Shown: positions 26,401 through 34,592 of the stretch, piece after piece
Layout: each line of letters starts with the position of its first letter
Position numbering within the stretch: position 1 is the stretch's first letter
From: Cryptosporangium phraense
GTDB taxonomy: Bacteria; Actinomycetota; Actinomycetes; Mycobacteriales; Cryptosporangiaceae
Assembly (NCBI RefSeq): GCF_006912135.1
Contig: NZ_VIRS01000008.1
Coordinates: 186,001-250,000 of the forward strand
DNA: 64,000 nt
Reading direction: 5' to 3'
Program-made: the position numbers and the translations under genes
Notes under the pieces: generated by a model
Told to the model about the DNA's origin: nothing
The model's database searches: none
Seen by the model: only the letters and a program-made list of their open reading frames with translations

Positions 26401-27972
26401 TCAACTAGCAGTTCCCTGTCTCGTCTTACCCCCCAGCACAACGCGAACTGTCGTCCCTTTGGGGGCACGAGGCACGATTTCCAACTCGGCCCGCACCCGA
26501 TTCGCCCGTTCGGCCATGATCGTCATTCCGTAGCGGCCGTCGGGACGTTCCTTGCCCAGCCCCTTGCCGTCGTCGCTGACCTCGATCTGGGCGTACGGAG
26601 GGTCGACCTCGCAGGTCACCCAGAGGTTCGCGGCGCCCGCGTGCTTCCGGGCGTTGGTGACCGCCTCCTGCGCGATCCGCAGCAGTTCGGATTCCACCGC
26701 GGCCGGCAGCCGGGCCGTCGACTCGTCCAGCGACAGGTGCACCCGCAGGCCGGCCGAACTGCCGATCGTCCGGGCGTAGTCGGCGATCGCCGACCCCAGC
26801 CCGCCGTGCCGGTCGACGTCGCTGCGCAGCTCGAACAGCGAGAGGCGCAGTTCGGTGATGACCCGGGTGACCTCGGTGCGCAGCAGTCGCAGCGTGCTCT
26901 CGGCGGCCTCGCTGCCGGACGGGAGGTCGGCGATCGCGTTGTCGATGCCGTACCCGACCATGACGAGTTCCTGCGCGACGCCGTCGTGGATCTCGCGGGC
27001 CAGCCGCTGTCGCTCCTCGGTCGTCGCCAGCCCCCGGACCTCGTCGAAGAGCAGCGCGGTCTCCAGCCGCAGCGCGGCGTTCCCGACGACCTCGACCGCC
27101 TCCGGCACGACAGCCGGCGGATACGCGCCGACGCGGTCCGACTCCAGGACGACCAGCCCGACGGTCCGCACGCCGGTGATCATCGGCAGCACCAGCACCG
27201 ACACGGGTCCGGACGACCCGGCCCGGTCCAGCGAGCGCGACGAGATCTGCGGTTGCTGGCTGGCCCAGGTGTCGGCCAGCGGTGTATCGGCGTCGAACGA
27301 CGTCTCCCAGGCGACGCGGCCCGGCGCCCGCTGCGTCAGCACCTCGAGCCGCCCGCCGCCGCTGCCGGTCAGCACCGCGCTGCGGTCGGTCGGCGCGACC
27401 TGCCCGAGCTCCTCCAGCAGCCGGTCGGCCAGGCTGCCGGGGTCGAGGCCGCCGGGCAGCTGCCGAGCGATCGTCCGCAGCTGGGTCAGCAGACGCGCGG
27501 CCTGGACGAACTCCGGCTCGACGGCGTCGGCCCGGCTGCGCACCAGCCGGTGCACGGCCAGCCCGAGGAGGCCGGCCAGCGTGGCCACGACCGTCCACTC
27601 CAGCGCGGACAGGCCGAACGTCAGGTCGCCCAGCTGGTCCTGCAGGGCCCCGGAGATGACCAGCGCCACGACCGCGACCACCATCAGCCCGGCCAGCTCG
27701 AGCCCGCCGGCCACCGCACCGACCGCGAACGCGGGCGCGGCCAGATAGCTCAGCAGCAGCGCCGGGTGGACCGCCGCGTCCTCGCCGGGCGGCGTCGCGG
27801 CGGCCATCGAGACGACGATGACCTCGGCCAGCCACCCGATCCGGGCCGGCCACGGACGCTCCGGCGCGACCAGCCCGGGCGCGGCCGCCAGCGCGAACAG
27901 CGCACACCAGAGCAGCGTCGGGGCGATCGACTTCGTGCTGGCCAGCGACAGCACGACGACCAGCACCAGCAA
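26401..27972 (-). CDS. two-component sensor histidine kinase (HisKA_3/NarX-like) with GAF domain
   Basis: A protein of at least 523 residues: several N-terminal membrane helices (to about residue 145), a GAF-like domain (about 170-310), the HisKA_3 phospho-acceptor motif LAREIHDGVAQELVMVGYG, and a C-terminal HATPase with AVTNARKHAGA (N box) and VSDDGKGLG (G box). It probably phosphorylates the response regulator encoded just downstream. The start is uncertain: no ATG or GTG exists in frame between the upstream stop and here. TTG at 27972 is the first usual start, yet in-frame residues before it (LWEPTPLTRLVRGAL) look like a natural N-terminus and would need a CTG start at 28014. Confidence 0.88.
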   Translation of the reverse strand: MLVLVVVLSLASTKSIAPTLLWCALFALAAAPGLVAPERPWPARIGWLAEVIVVSMAAATPPGEDAAVHPALLLSYLAAPAFAVGAVAGGLELAGLMVVAVVALVISGALQDQLGDLTFGLSALEWTVVATLAGLLGLAVHRLVRSRADAVEPEFVQAARLLTQLRTIARQLPGGLDPGSLADRLLEELGQVAPTDRSAVLTGSGGGRLEVLTQRAPGRVAWETSFDADTPLADTWASQQPQISSRSLDRAGSSGPVSVLVLPMITGVRTVGLVVLESDRVGAYPPAVVPEAVEVVGNAALRLETALLFDEVRGLATTEERQRLAREIHDGVAQELVMVGYGIDNAIADLPSGSEAAESTLRLLRTEVTRVITELRLSLFELRSDVDRHGGLGSAIADYARTIGSSAGLRVHLSLDESTARLPAAVESELLRIAQEAVTNARKHAGAANLWVTCEVDPPYAQIEVSDDGKGLGKERPDGRYGMTIMAERANRVRAELEIVPRAPKGTTVRVVLGGKTRQGTAS

Positions 27973-28033
27973 CGCACCCCGGACCAGCCGGGTCAGGGGC
28001 GTCGGTTCCCACAGCCCCGGCGGGAAGACGCGG

Positions 28034-29812
28034 TCAGCTATAGATCGCAGCGATCTCGTCGGCGTACTCCTTCTCGACGACGGATCGCTTCAGCTTCATG
28101 CTCGGCGTCAGCTCGCCCGTCTCTTCGGTGAAGTCGCGGGGCAGGATACGGAACACCTTGACCGCTTCGGCGTGCGACACGGCCTTGTTGGCGTCGTCCA
28201 CGGCGTTCTGGATCTCGGCCCGTAGGTCGGAGTCGTTCACGAGATCGCCCACCGTAGCGTCCGACGCCTTGTTGTGCGCGTCCCGCCACGGCCCGAACGC
28301 GTCCGGGTCGATCGTCACGACCGCACCGATGAACGGCTTGGCGTCGCCGACGACCATCGCCTGGCTCACCAGCGGGTGCGCCCGGATCCGGTCCTCGAGC
28401 ACCGCCGGGGCGACGTTCTTGCCGCCCGCGGTGACGATCAGCTCCTTCTTGCGCCCGGTGATCGTCAGGAAGCCCTCGTCGTCCAGCGAGCCGAGGTCGC
28501 CGGTGTGGAAGAAGCCGTCCTTGAGCGCCTCCGCGGTCGCCGCCGGGTTGTGCCAGTACTCGCGGAAGACGTGTTCACCGGCGATCAGCACCTCGCCGTC
28601 GTCGGCGATCCGGACGGTCATGCCGGGCAGCGGCCGCCCGACCGTGCCCAGCTTGACCGCGTCGTCCACGTTGGCCGCCGTGGCCGGGGACGTCTCGGTG
28701 AGCCCGTAGCCCTCCGACACCCAGAGCCCGATCCCGCGGAAGAAATGCGCGAGACGGACCCCGAGCGGGGCGCCCCCGGAGATCGCGTGCGTGCAGGCCC
28801 CTCCGAGAGCAGCCCGCAGCTTCGAATAGACCAGCCGGTCGAAGAGCGCATGCTGCACACGCAGAAGGAGCCCGGGAGAGTCCGACGACGAATACGCCAC
28901 CGCTACCCGGTCGGCCCGATCGAAGATCGCGCCCTTCCCCTCCGAGTGCGCCTTCTGCTTCGCGCCGTTGTAGACCTTCTCGAACACCCGCGGGACGGCC
29001 AGCACGAACGTCGGCCGGAACGTCTGCAGGTCGTCCATCAGGTTCTTGACGTCCGGCGCGTGGCCGAGCGTCGCCCGGGACTGTACGGCGCCGAGCTGGA
29101 TCAACCGGGCGAACGCGTGCGCCAGCGGCAGGAACAGCAGCGTCGAGGCGCCCGCGTTGAACATGCTCGGCAGCACCGGCAGCGCGTTGCCCACCTCGAA
29201 CAGCAGGTTCCGGTGGGTCAGCACGCAGCCCTTCGGCCGCCCGGTCGTCCCCGACGTGTAGATGATCGTGGCGACGTCGTCGGGCCCGAGAGCGGCCCGC
29301 CGGGCGGCCACCTCGTCATCCGGAACAGACGACCCGGCCTCGACGAGGAGGGACACCGCCGAAGCGTCGATCTGCCAGACCCGGCCCAGGTCGGGGAGCT
29401 CGCCCCGGACGGCCTCGACCATCGACTGGTGCGCGGACGTCTCGACGACGACCGTGACCGCACCGGAGTCGCCGAGGATCCACTGGACCTGCTCGGCCGA
29501 CGAGGTCTCGTAGATCGGCACGGTCACGCCGCCGGCCGTCCAGATCGCGTAGTCGATCAGCGTCCACTCGTACCGGGTCCGGGCCATCAGCCCGACGCGT
29601 TCGCCGGGCTTGACGCCGGTCGCGATCAGTCCCTTGGCCACCCCGACGACCTCGTCGCGGAACTGGAGCGCGGTCACGTCGGTCCAGCCGTCGAGCGGCC
29701 GCCGGAACGTGACCTGGCTCGGTGCTTCGTCGGCGGCACTCCACACCGGGTCGGTCAGATTCGCCCCATCGGGGACGGTGTAGACGGCGGGCTGAGCGAA
29801 CTCACGCACCAC
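28034..29812 (-). CDS. fadD15: long-chain fatty-acid-CoA ligase (FadD15-like)
   Basis: AMP-forming acyl-CoA synthetase (592 residues) that activates long-chain fatty acids. The P-loop-like motif YTSGTTGRPKGCVLTH, the core motif EGYGLTETSP, FFHTGDLGSLDDEGFL and the C-terminal RKKELIVTAGGKNVAP with the catalytic-domain hinge are all present. Position between pimB and the SRPBCC/ArsA genes matches Rv2187 (fadD15). Start GTG has GGGAGG immediately upstream at short spacing, and AGGAA farther off. A perfect 16-bp palindrome lies 13-28 nt before the start and is a candidate operator. The histidine kinase gene follows on the same strand. Confidence 0.92.
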   Translation of the reverse strand: MVREFAQPAVYTVPDGANLTDPVWSAADEAPSQVTFRRPLDGWTDVTALQFRDEVVGVAKGLIATGVKPGERVGLMARTRYEWTLIDYAIWTAGGVTVPIYETSSAEQVQWILGDSGAVTVVVETSAHQSMVEAVRGELPDLGRVWQIDASAVSLLVEAGSSVPDDEVAARRAALGPDDVATIIYTSGTTGRPKGCVLTHRNLLFEVGNALPVLPSMFNAGASTLLFLPLAHAFARLIQLGAVQSRATLGHAPDVKNLMDDLQTFRPTFVLAVPRVFEKVYNGAKQKAHSEGKGAIFDRADRVAVAYSSSDSPGLLLRVQHALFDRLVYSKLRAALGGACTHAISGGAPLGVRLAHFFRGIGLWVSEGYGLTETSPATAANVDDAVKLGTVGRPLPGMTVRIADDGEVLIAGEHVFREYWHNPAATAEALKDGFFHTGDLGSLDDEGFLTITGRKKELIVTAGGKNVAPAVLEDRIRAHPLVSQAMVVGDAKPFIGAVVTIDPDAFGPWRDAHNKASDATVGDLVNDSDLRAEIQNAVDDANKAVSHAEAVKVFRILPRDFTEETGELTPSMKLKRSVVEKEYADEIAAIYS

Positions 29813-29824
29813 GGCCTCCCATTC

Positions 29825-29840
29825 CTGTGTTCGAACACAG
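29825..29840. promoter_or_regulatory. perfect 16-bp palindrome upstream of fadD15
   Basis: CTGTGTTCGAACACAG is perfectly symmetrical and lies 13-28 nt before the fadD15 start codon. On the minus strand a TACCGT -10-like hexamer lies just upstream of it, so a bound protein would sit over the transcription start. The shape suits a repressor operator, perhaps acyl-CoA responsive. Confidence 0.55.
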
Positions 29841-29936
29841 CACGGTACCGGCGGTTACTTCACGGTATCTCGGGTGGGTCCGCCCCGTGGTGCGCGTCAC
29901 GTCGGGCGCGTTCTGCGAGGTGGCAGACTTCCAGAG

Positions 29937-30743
29937 GTGCCCCGCATCCACGTCGTCTCGGACGTCCACGGCCGCGCCGACGCGCTGGCCACCGCCGGTG
30001 ACGGAGCTGACGCGCTGGTCGTCTGCGGCGACCTGCTGAACTACCTCGACTACGCGCACCCGAGCGAGGGCATTCTCGCCGAACTGCTCGGCCCGGAAGC
30101 CGGCGCCGAGTTCGCCGCGCTCCGCAAGGAGCACCGGTTCGGCGCCCTGCGCAGCGCCGGCGCCCGGCTGATGGACGACCCGGCCGCGTTCGCCGAAGCG
30201 GTCGTCGCCGCGGCCCGCCGCCAGTACGCCGAGCTGTTCGACGCGATGCCGGTGCCGGCCTACTGCACCTACGGCAACGTCGACATGCCCCGGCTCTGGC
30301 CGGAGTACGTCGACGACAAGCACCGGCTGTACGACGCCGAGGTCGTCGAGATCGGCGGGTGGAGGTTCGGGTTCGTCGGCGGGTGGCCCCGCCGTCCCAT
30401 CCCGCCGGAGCTGCTGAAGGCATCGAAGATGCCGATCGTCCAGTTCGGCGCCGACTCGAGCCCCGAGGAGTACGCGGCCAAGGTCGAATCGCTCGGCCCG
30501 GTCGACGTGCTCTGCTCGCACGTCCCGCCGGCCGTGCCCGAGCTGCGCTGGGACACCGTGACCCGCCGTCCGGAGGTCGCCAGCGAGGCGCTGCTGGACT
30601 ACGTCCGCGAGTACCAGCCGCGGTACGCGCTCTTCGGCCACGTGCACCAGCCGCTGCAGCGCCGGCTGCGGATCGGCAAGACGGAGTGCGTCAACGTCGG
30701 CCACTTCCGCGCAACCGGCAAGCCCTTCGTACTGGAGTGGTAA
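29937..30743 (+). CDS. calcineurin-like metallophosphoesterase
   Basis: A 268-residue protein with the five metallophosphoesterase blocks: HVVSDVHGR, VVCGDLLNY, YGNVDMPR (GNxD/E type), the SHVPP histidine and the terminal FGHVHQPLQ. Two divalent metals would be bound by these residues. It could act on a phosphodiester or a protein phosphate; the substrate is unknown. The GTG at 29937 starts exactly at the first beta strand (VPRIHVVSD); a longer in-frame start has no family support. A CAGACT box 7 nt before the GTG hints at leaderless transcription. It heads a tight operon with the SRPBCC, ArsA and small acidic-protein genes. Confidence 0.88.
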   Translation: MPRIHVVSDVHGRADALATAGDGADALVVCGDLLNYLDYAHPSEGILAELLGPEAGAEFAALRKEHRFGALRSAGARLMDDPAAFAEAVVAAARRQYAELFDAMPVPAYCTYGNVDMPRLWPEYVDDKHRLYDAEVVEIGGWRFGFVGGWPRRPIPPELLKASKMPIVQFGADSSPEEYAAKVESLGPVDVLCSHVPPAVPELRWDTVTRRPEVASEALLDYVREYQPRYALFGHVHQPLQRRLRIGKTECVNVGHFRATGKPFVLEW

Positions 30744-30754
30744 CAAGAGCAGCT

Positions 30755-31195
30755 ATGGCGGACTCTTCCCAGCAGTCGATCACGATCCCGGCCTCGCCGC
30801 CGACGATCGCCGCGGTCATCGCCGACTTCGCGTCCTACCCCGAGTGGGTCGACGCGGTGAAGTCGGCCGAGGTCGTCAGCGAGTACGAGGACGGCTACGC
30901 CCACCAGGCGCACTTCGTGCTCGACGCGGGCGTCGTCAAGGACGACTACACGCTCGAGTACGCCTACGCCGAGGACCTCACCCGCATCGAGTGGACGCTC
31001 GTCCGGAGCACGATGATGAAGCTGCAGAACGGCAGCTACGACCTGGTCGACAACGGCGACGGCACCACGACCGTCACGTACACGCTCGAGATCGAGTTGA
31101 ACGTCCCGATGCTGGGCATGTTCAAGCGCAAGGCCGAGAAGAGGATCATGGACACGGCGCTCAAGGACCTGAAGAAGCGGGTGGAGTCGCTGTAA
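30755..31195 (+). CDS. SRPBCC (polyketide cyclase/dehydrase-like) domain protein
   Basis: A 146-residue protein spanning one START-like helix-grip fold: ITIPASPPTIAAVIADFASYPEWV at the N-terminus (here cited in halves ITIPASPPTIAAV and FASYPEWV), a central beta sheet, and the long C-terminal helix KRIMDTALKDLKKRVESL. It corresponds in position and length to Rv2185c. The fold binds hydrophobic ligands such as lipids or isoprenoids. It begins 12 nt after the phosphoesterase gene and its TAA shares one base with the ATG of the ArsA gene, so it is part of that operon. A lipid-related role near pimB and fadD15 is a reasonable guess only. Confidence 0.88.
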   Translation: MADSSQQSITIPASPPTIAAVIADFASYPEWVDAVKSAEVVSEYEDGYAHQAHFVLDAGVVKDDYTLEYAYAEDLTRIEWTLVRSTMMKLQNGSYDLVDNGDGTTTVTYTLEIELNVPMLGMFKRKAEKRIMDTALKDLKKRVESL

Positions 31196-32343
31196 TGCGG
31201 GTGGTGCTGTTCACCGGTAAGGGCGGGGTCGGCAAGACGACCTCGGCCGCCGCGACCGCGGTCCGGGCCGCGGAGAACGGCACCACGCTGGTCGTCTCCA
31301 CCGACCCGGCGCACTCGCTGGCTGACGCGCTCGGCGTCCCGGTCGGCCCGGAGCCCACCCGGATCGAAGGCCGGCTCTGGGCCCAGCAGGTCGACAGCCA
31401 GGCCCGCTTCGAGGAGTACTGGGCCACGCTCCGCGACTACCTCACGATGCTGCTCCAGCACGGCGGCCTGACCGGGGTCGCGGCCGAGGAACTCGTCGTC
31501 CCGCCCGGCCTCGACGACCTGTTCGCGCTGTTCGCCGTCCACGCCCAGGCCCGCTCCGGCCGCTTCGACACGCTCGTCGTCGACTGCGCCCCGACCGCGG
31601 AGACCCTCCGTCTGCTCACGCTTCCCGACGTGCTCGGCTGGTACACCGACCGCCTGATGCCCCTGCACCGGCGTCTCGCCGGGGTGGCCCGCCCGGTACT
31701 CGGGCGCGACCTCAGTGCTCTCATTCCCGACGACGGCGTGCTCGCCGCCGTCGCGCGTCTGCAACAGGCTCTGGCCGACGTCCGGGAGCTGCTGACCGAC
31801 CCGGCGACGACCGCGGTCCGGCTGGTGCTGACGCCGGAAGCAGTCGTGCTGGCCGAGGCGCGCCGGACGTTCACGGCGCTGGCCCTGTACGGGTTCGTGG
31901 TCGACGGCGTCGTGGTGAACCGCGTGATCCCGGACGGCGACGACCCGTGGCGGGCCGGCTGGGCCGCCGCCCAGCAGGCCCGGCTGGCCGAGGCCCGGGA
32001 GAGCTTCGCCGGCGTGCCGCTGCGGACCGCGCCGTACCTGCCGTCCGAACCGGTCGGCGGGCCGGCCCTGGCCGCCCTCGCCGACGCCCTCTACGGCGAC
32101 GACGACCCGGTCGCCGCGGTGCCGGTCGAACCCCCCTTGCGCTTCTCCGGCGAAGGCGTGCTCTCGGTGGCGCTGCCGCTGGCCGAGCGGTCGGACGTCG
32201 TGCTGTCGCGGGTGGCCGACGAGCTGATCCTCACCGTCGGCGGGCGCCGCCGGGTGCTGGCGCTGCCCGAGGTGCTGAAGCGGCGCACGGTCGCCGGTGC
32301 GTCGCTGCAGGATGGCCGGCTGGAAGTACGGTTCCGGGAATGA
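31195..32343 (+). CDS. ArsA/GET3-family ATPase
   Basis: A 382-residue P-loop ATPase of the ArsA/Get3/MinD class. The deviant Walker A is GKGGVGKTT (residues 8-16) with the signature Lys, switch I STDPAHSLADALG, and VVDCAPTAETLRLL as Walker B/switch II. The C-terminal 80 residues are a beta-rich domain. There are no arsenite-binding cysteines and no ars genes nearby, so arsenic export is unlikely. Orthologous in position to Rv2184c. It starts one base inside the SRPBCC stop and overlaps the next gene as ATGA. Confidence 0.88.
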   Translation: MRVVLFTGKGGVGKTTSAAATAVRAAENGTTLVVSTDPAHSLADALGVPVGPEPTRIEGRLWAQQVDSQARFEEYWATLRDYLTMLLQHGGLTGVAAEELVVPPGLDDLFALFAVHAQARSGRFDTLVVDCAPTAETLRLLTLPDVLGWYTDRLMPLHRRLAGVARPVLGRDLSALIPDDGVLAAVARLQQALADVRELLTDPATTAVRLVLTPEAVVLAEARRTFTALALYGFVVDGVVVNRVIPDGDDPWRAGWAAAQQARLAEARESFAGVPLRTAPYLPSEPVGGPALAALADALYGDDDPVAAVPVEPPLRFSGEGVLSVALPLAERSDVVLSRVADELILTVGGRRRVLALPEVLKRRTVAGASLQDGRLEVRFRE

Positions 32344-32582
32344 CGACCCCCGGCCCCATCATCGACGAGGCGGCCAAGTTCGCGGAGGCGCTGCTCGGTC
32401 GCGTCGGAGCCCGTGATCTGCCCCCTGAGCTGGTCGAACGACTCTCCGCCGCGGTCGCCGACGCCGCCGTGGCCGGAGCCGGACTGCTTCGTGTCGTCGC
32501 CGAGGTGGCCACCGAGTGGGGCAAGCAGGCGGCCACCCCGCCGGACCCCGAGCCACCGGTGCAGCACATCGACATTGACTAA
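32340..32582 (+). CDS. small acidic conserved protein (80 aa)
   Basis: An 80-residue, largely helical protein: MTTPGPIIDEAAKFAEALLG followed by an Ala/Val-rich amphipathic helix, ending in an acidic, proline-containing tail (PPDPEPPVQHIDID). No known domain recognised. It begins inside the ArsA stop as ATGA, the same place held by a small uncharacterised gene (Rv2183c) in M. tuberculosis. It probably partners the ArsA-like ATPase, which is inferred from coupling alone. Confidence 0.72.
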   Translation: MTTPGPIIDEAAKFAEALLGRVGARDLPPELVERLSAAVADAAVAGAGLLRVVAEVATEWGKQAATPPDPEPPVQHIDID

Positions 32583-32675
32583 TGGCGAGTTCGCGCCACG
32601 GGTAGAGCGATGGAGACGTCCGGTTCGCCGTGCCATACGCTGCGACACAGCGAATCGGAGAGTGGTGAGGGGCGC

Positions 32676-33620
32676 GTGACGCTGACCGTCGGAGTCGACG
32701 TCGGAGGAACGAAGGTGCTGGCCGGAGTGGTCACTCCGGACGGCGAGGTGCTGGCGACCGTGCGGCGGCCCACTCCGAGTCAGGACGTGAACGACACCGC
32801 TCGGGTGATCGCCGAGGTCGTCCGCGAGCTCGACGAGGAGTACGACGTCGAGGCCGTGGGCGTCGGCGCAGCGGGCTGGATCGATGCATCCCGCTCGGTC
32901 GTGCTGCACGCGCCGAACCTGGCCTGGCGCCGGGAGCCGCTCAAGGACCGGATCCAGGAGCGGGTCGACGTCCCGGTCGTCGTCGAGAACGACGCGAACG
33001 CGGCGGCCTGGGCCGAGTACCGCTTCGGCGCCGGTCAGGACCAGCACCACCTGATCCTGATCACGGTCGGCACCGGCATCGGCGGCGGCGCGGTTGTGAA
33101 CGGCGACATCTACCGCGGCCACTTCGGGGTCGCGGCGGAGTTCGGTCACGTCCGGGTCGTGCCCGACGGCCACCCCTGCGGCTGCGGTGCGAGCGGGTGC
33201 TTCGAGCAGTACGCGAGCGGCAAGGCGCTGGTGCGCTTCGCCAAGGAGCAGGCCCGCGAAGACAAGGCGGCGGCCCGCGTCCTGCTGGAGATGGCCGGCG
33301 GGGACGTCGACGCGATCGACGGGCCGATGGTGACCAGGGCCGCACAGGCCGGTGACGCGGCCTCGCTGGCCGCGTTCGCCGACCTCGGCGACTGGCTGGG
33401 CTGGGGGATGGCCGACCTGGTGTCGGGCTGGGACCCGCAGTGCATCATCCTCGGCGGCGGGGTCGCCGAGGCCGGTGACCTGATGTCGATCCCGGCCCGG
33501 GAGACCTACGCGAAGGTCACCGCGCTCCGCGGCCGCACCGACGTGGCCGAGGTCCGGATCGCGGCCCTCGGCAACAAGGCCGGCCTGGTCGGCGCGGCCG
33601 ACCTCGCCCGCATCAGGTGA
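32676..33620 (+). CDS. glkA: ROK-family glucokinase
   Basis: ATP-dependent glucose phosphorylation, and in streptomycetes also central to carbon catabolite repression. The 314-residue protein has the N-terminal phosphate loop VGVDVGGTKVLAG (residues 5-17), the catalytic Asp106 in VVENDANAAAWAE, the GTGIGGG motif and the ROK zinc site (His158, Cys168, Cys170, Cys175 in CGCGASGC). No DNA-binding domain, so it is a kinase rather than a ROK repressor. The GTG was chosen because GAGG lies 5 nt upstream and the family fold begins there. The next gene overlaps by GTGA. Confidence 0.92.
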   Translation: MTLTVGVDVGGTKVLAGVVTPDGEVLATVRRPTPSQDVNDTARVIAEVVRELDEEYDVEAVGVGAAGWIDASRSVVLHAPNLAWRREPLKDRIQERVDVPVVVENDANAAAWAEYRFGAGQDQHHLILITVGTGIGGGAVVNGDIYRGHFGVAAEFGHVRVVPDGHPCGCGASGCFEQYASGKALVRFAKEQAREDKAAARVLLEMAGGDVDAIDGPMVTRAAQAGDAASLAAFADLGDWLGWGMADLVSGWDPQCIILGGGVAEAGDLMSIPARETYAKVTALRGRTDVAEVRIAALGNKAGLVGAADLARIR

Positions 33621-34258
33621 AAGTCCTCACCTGGAACGTCCACGGACTCCGTGACGACGTGGACGCGCTGGTGCGCACCGTCGTGGGCGTGGCCCCGCAG
33701 GTGGCACTGATCCAGGAGGCGCCCCGGGTCTTCCGGTGGCGGGCCCGGGCGGCCGAACTGGCCCGGAGGTGCGGGCTCGTCGTGGCCCAGGGCGGGGCGT
33801 CGGGGAATCTGGTGCTCGTGTCGCTGGCGGTGGCGATCCGGGACACCGCGATCGTCCGGTTGCCGTTCACCCGGGGGCAGCACCCCCGGGCGGCGGTGGT
33901 CGTGCGGGCCTCGCTGGCGGGCGCGGATTTCGCCGCGGTCGGCGTCCACCTGGGACTGACCGAACCGGAACGGGTCGCGCACGTGCCGGTGCTCCTGAAC
34001 GCGCTGCCGGACGAGCCGACGATCCTCGGCGGGGACATCAACGAGACCGACGGCGGTCCCGCGTGGAAGGCGCTGGCCACCCACCTGGCCGACGCCGGCA
34101 CCGACGACCCGTCGCCGACGTTCCGCACCCGGCGGATCGACGGCCTCTTCGTGACGCCTGGGCTACCGGTGCGCGACTACCGCGTCCTGGACATGCCCGA
34201 CACCCGCGTGGCCAGCGACCACCGGCCGGTCGTGGCCGACGTTCAGCTCACGCGCTGA
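33617..34258 (+). CDS. endonuclease/exonuclease/phosphatase (EEP) family protein
   Basis: A 213-residue protein with EEP-fold motifs: LTWNVHG (metal/Asn), ALIQEAPR (catalytic Glu), VGVHLGL, ILGGDINETDGG (Asp-x-Asn) and the terminal SDHRPVVAD with Asp-His. It hydrolyses a phosphodiester or phosphomonoester bond; the small size and lack of a signal peptide suggest a cytoplasmic enzyme, but DNA, inositol phosphate and other substrates all remain possible. Its GTG overlaps the glucokinase stop. Its 3' end overlaps the convergent small gene by 16 nt. Confidence 0.85.
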   Translation: MKVLTWNVHGLRDDVDALVRTVVGVAPQVALIQEAPRVFRWRARAAELARRCGLVVAQGGASGNLVLVSLAVAIRDTAIVRLPFTRGQHPRAAVVVRASLAGADFAAVGVHLGLTEPERVAHVPVLLNALPDEPTILGGDINETDGGPAWKALATHLADAGTDDPSPTFRTRRIDGLFVTPGLPVRDYRVLDMPDTRVASDHRPVVADVQLTR

Positions 34259-34512
34259 TGCGGCCGCACCACCCGCACGGCGGCGAGCCACCGCTCCAGC
34301 GGTAACGACGTGCCCCGGCGCACGGCCTGTCCGGCGTCCAGCAGCACCGAGTCCGGGACCTCGGCCAGCGCCGCGATCTCGGTGCGGGCCAGCAGCGCCT
34401 CCCGCTCGGGCTCGTCGAACCGGCTCGGCTCGTGTCCGGTGAGCGAGCACCACAGCGCGAGCACCTGCTCCCGGCGGTTCAGGTACCGAATCGGGGCGAG
34501 CGTTCCGGTCAT
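34243..34512 (-). CDS. hypothetical protein (89 aa)
   Basis: Starts MTGTLAPIRYLNRREQVLAL, is mostly helical and ends in a basic segment (RRGTSLPLERWLAAVRVVRP). No domain recognised. The ATG has an excellent GGGAGG about 8 nt upstream, and the protein has a mixed rather than low-complexity composition, both of which support a real gene. Its stop lies inside the convergent EEP gene (16-nt overlap). Nothing in the surroundings indicates a role. Confidence 0.6.
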   Translation of the reverse strand: MTGTLAPIRYLNRREQVLALWCSLTGHEPSRFDEPEREALLARTEIAALAEVPDSVLLDAGQAVRRGTSLPLERWLAAVRVVRPHQRVS

Positions 34513-34592
34513 CGCGACCACCTCCCACCGTTCACGGTGAGGGCCCCGGTGTACGTGCGTGCGGCTACTACGTGACAGCCGAGCAAAACCTG

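Noticed and set aside
29825-29840. Palindrome at fadD15 as a LexA (SOS) box
   Set aside because: The mycobacterial-type box is TCGAAC-N4-GTTCGA; here the halves are joined as GTTCGAAC with no spacer.
31195-32343. ArsA-like gene as an arsenite pump component
   Set aside because: No arsenite-binding cysteines are visible and no ars genes are near; its synteny points to another role.
34513-34592. Possible tRNA in the gap beside the 89-aa gene
   Set aside because: A small CACCG-TTCA-CGGTG hairpin is present, but no cloverleaf or conserved T-loop can be built. No other gap contains a tRNA either.
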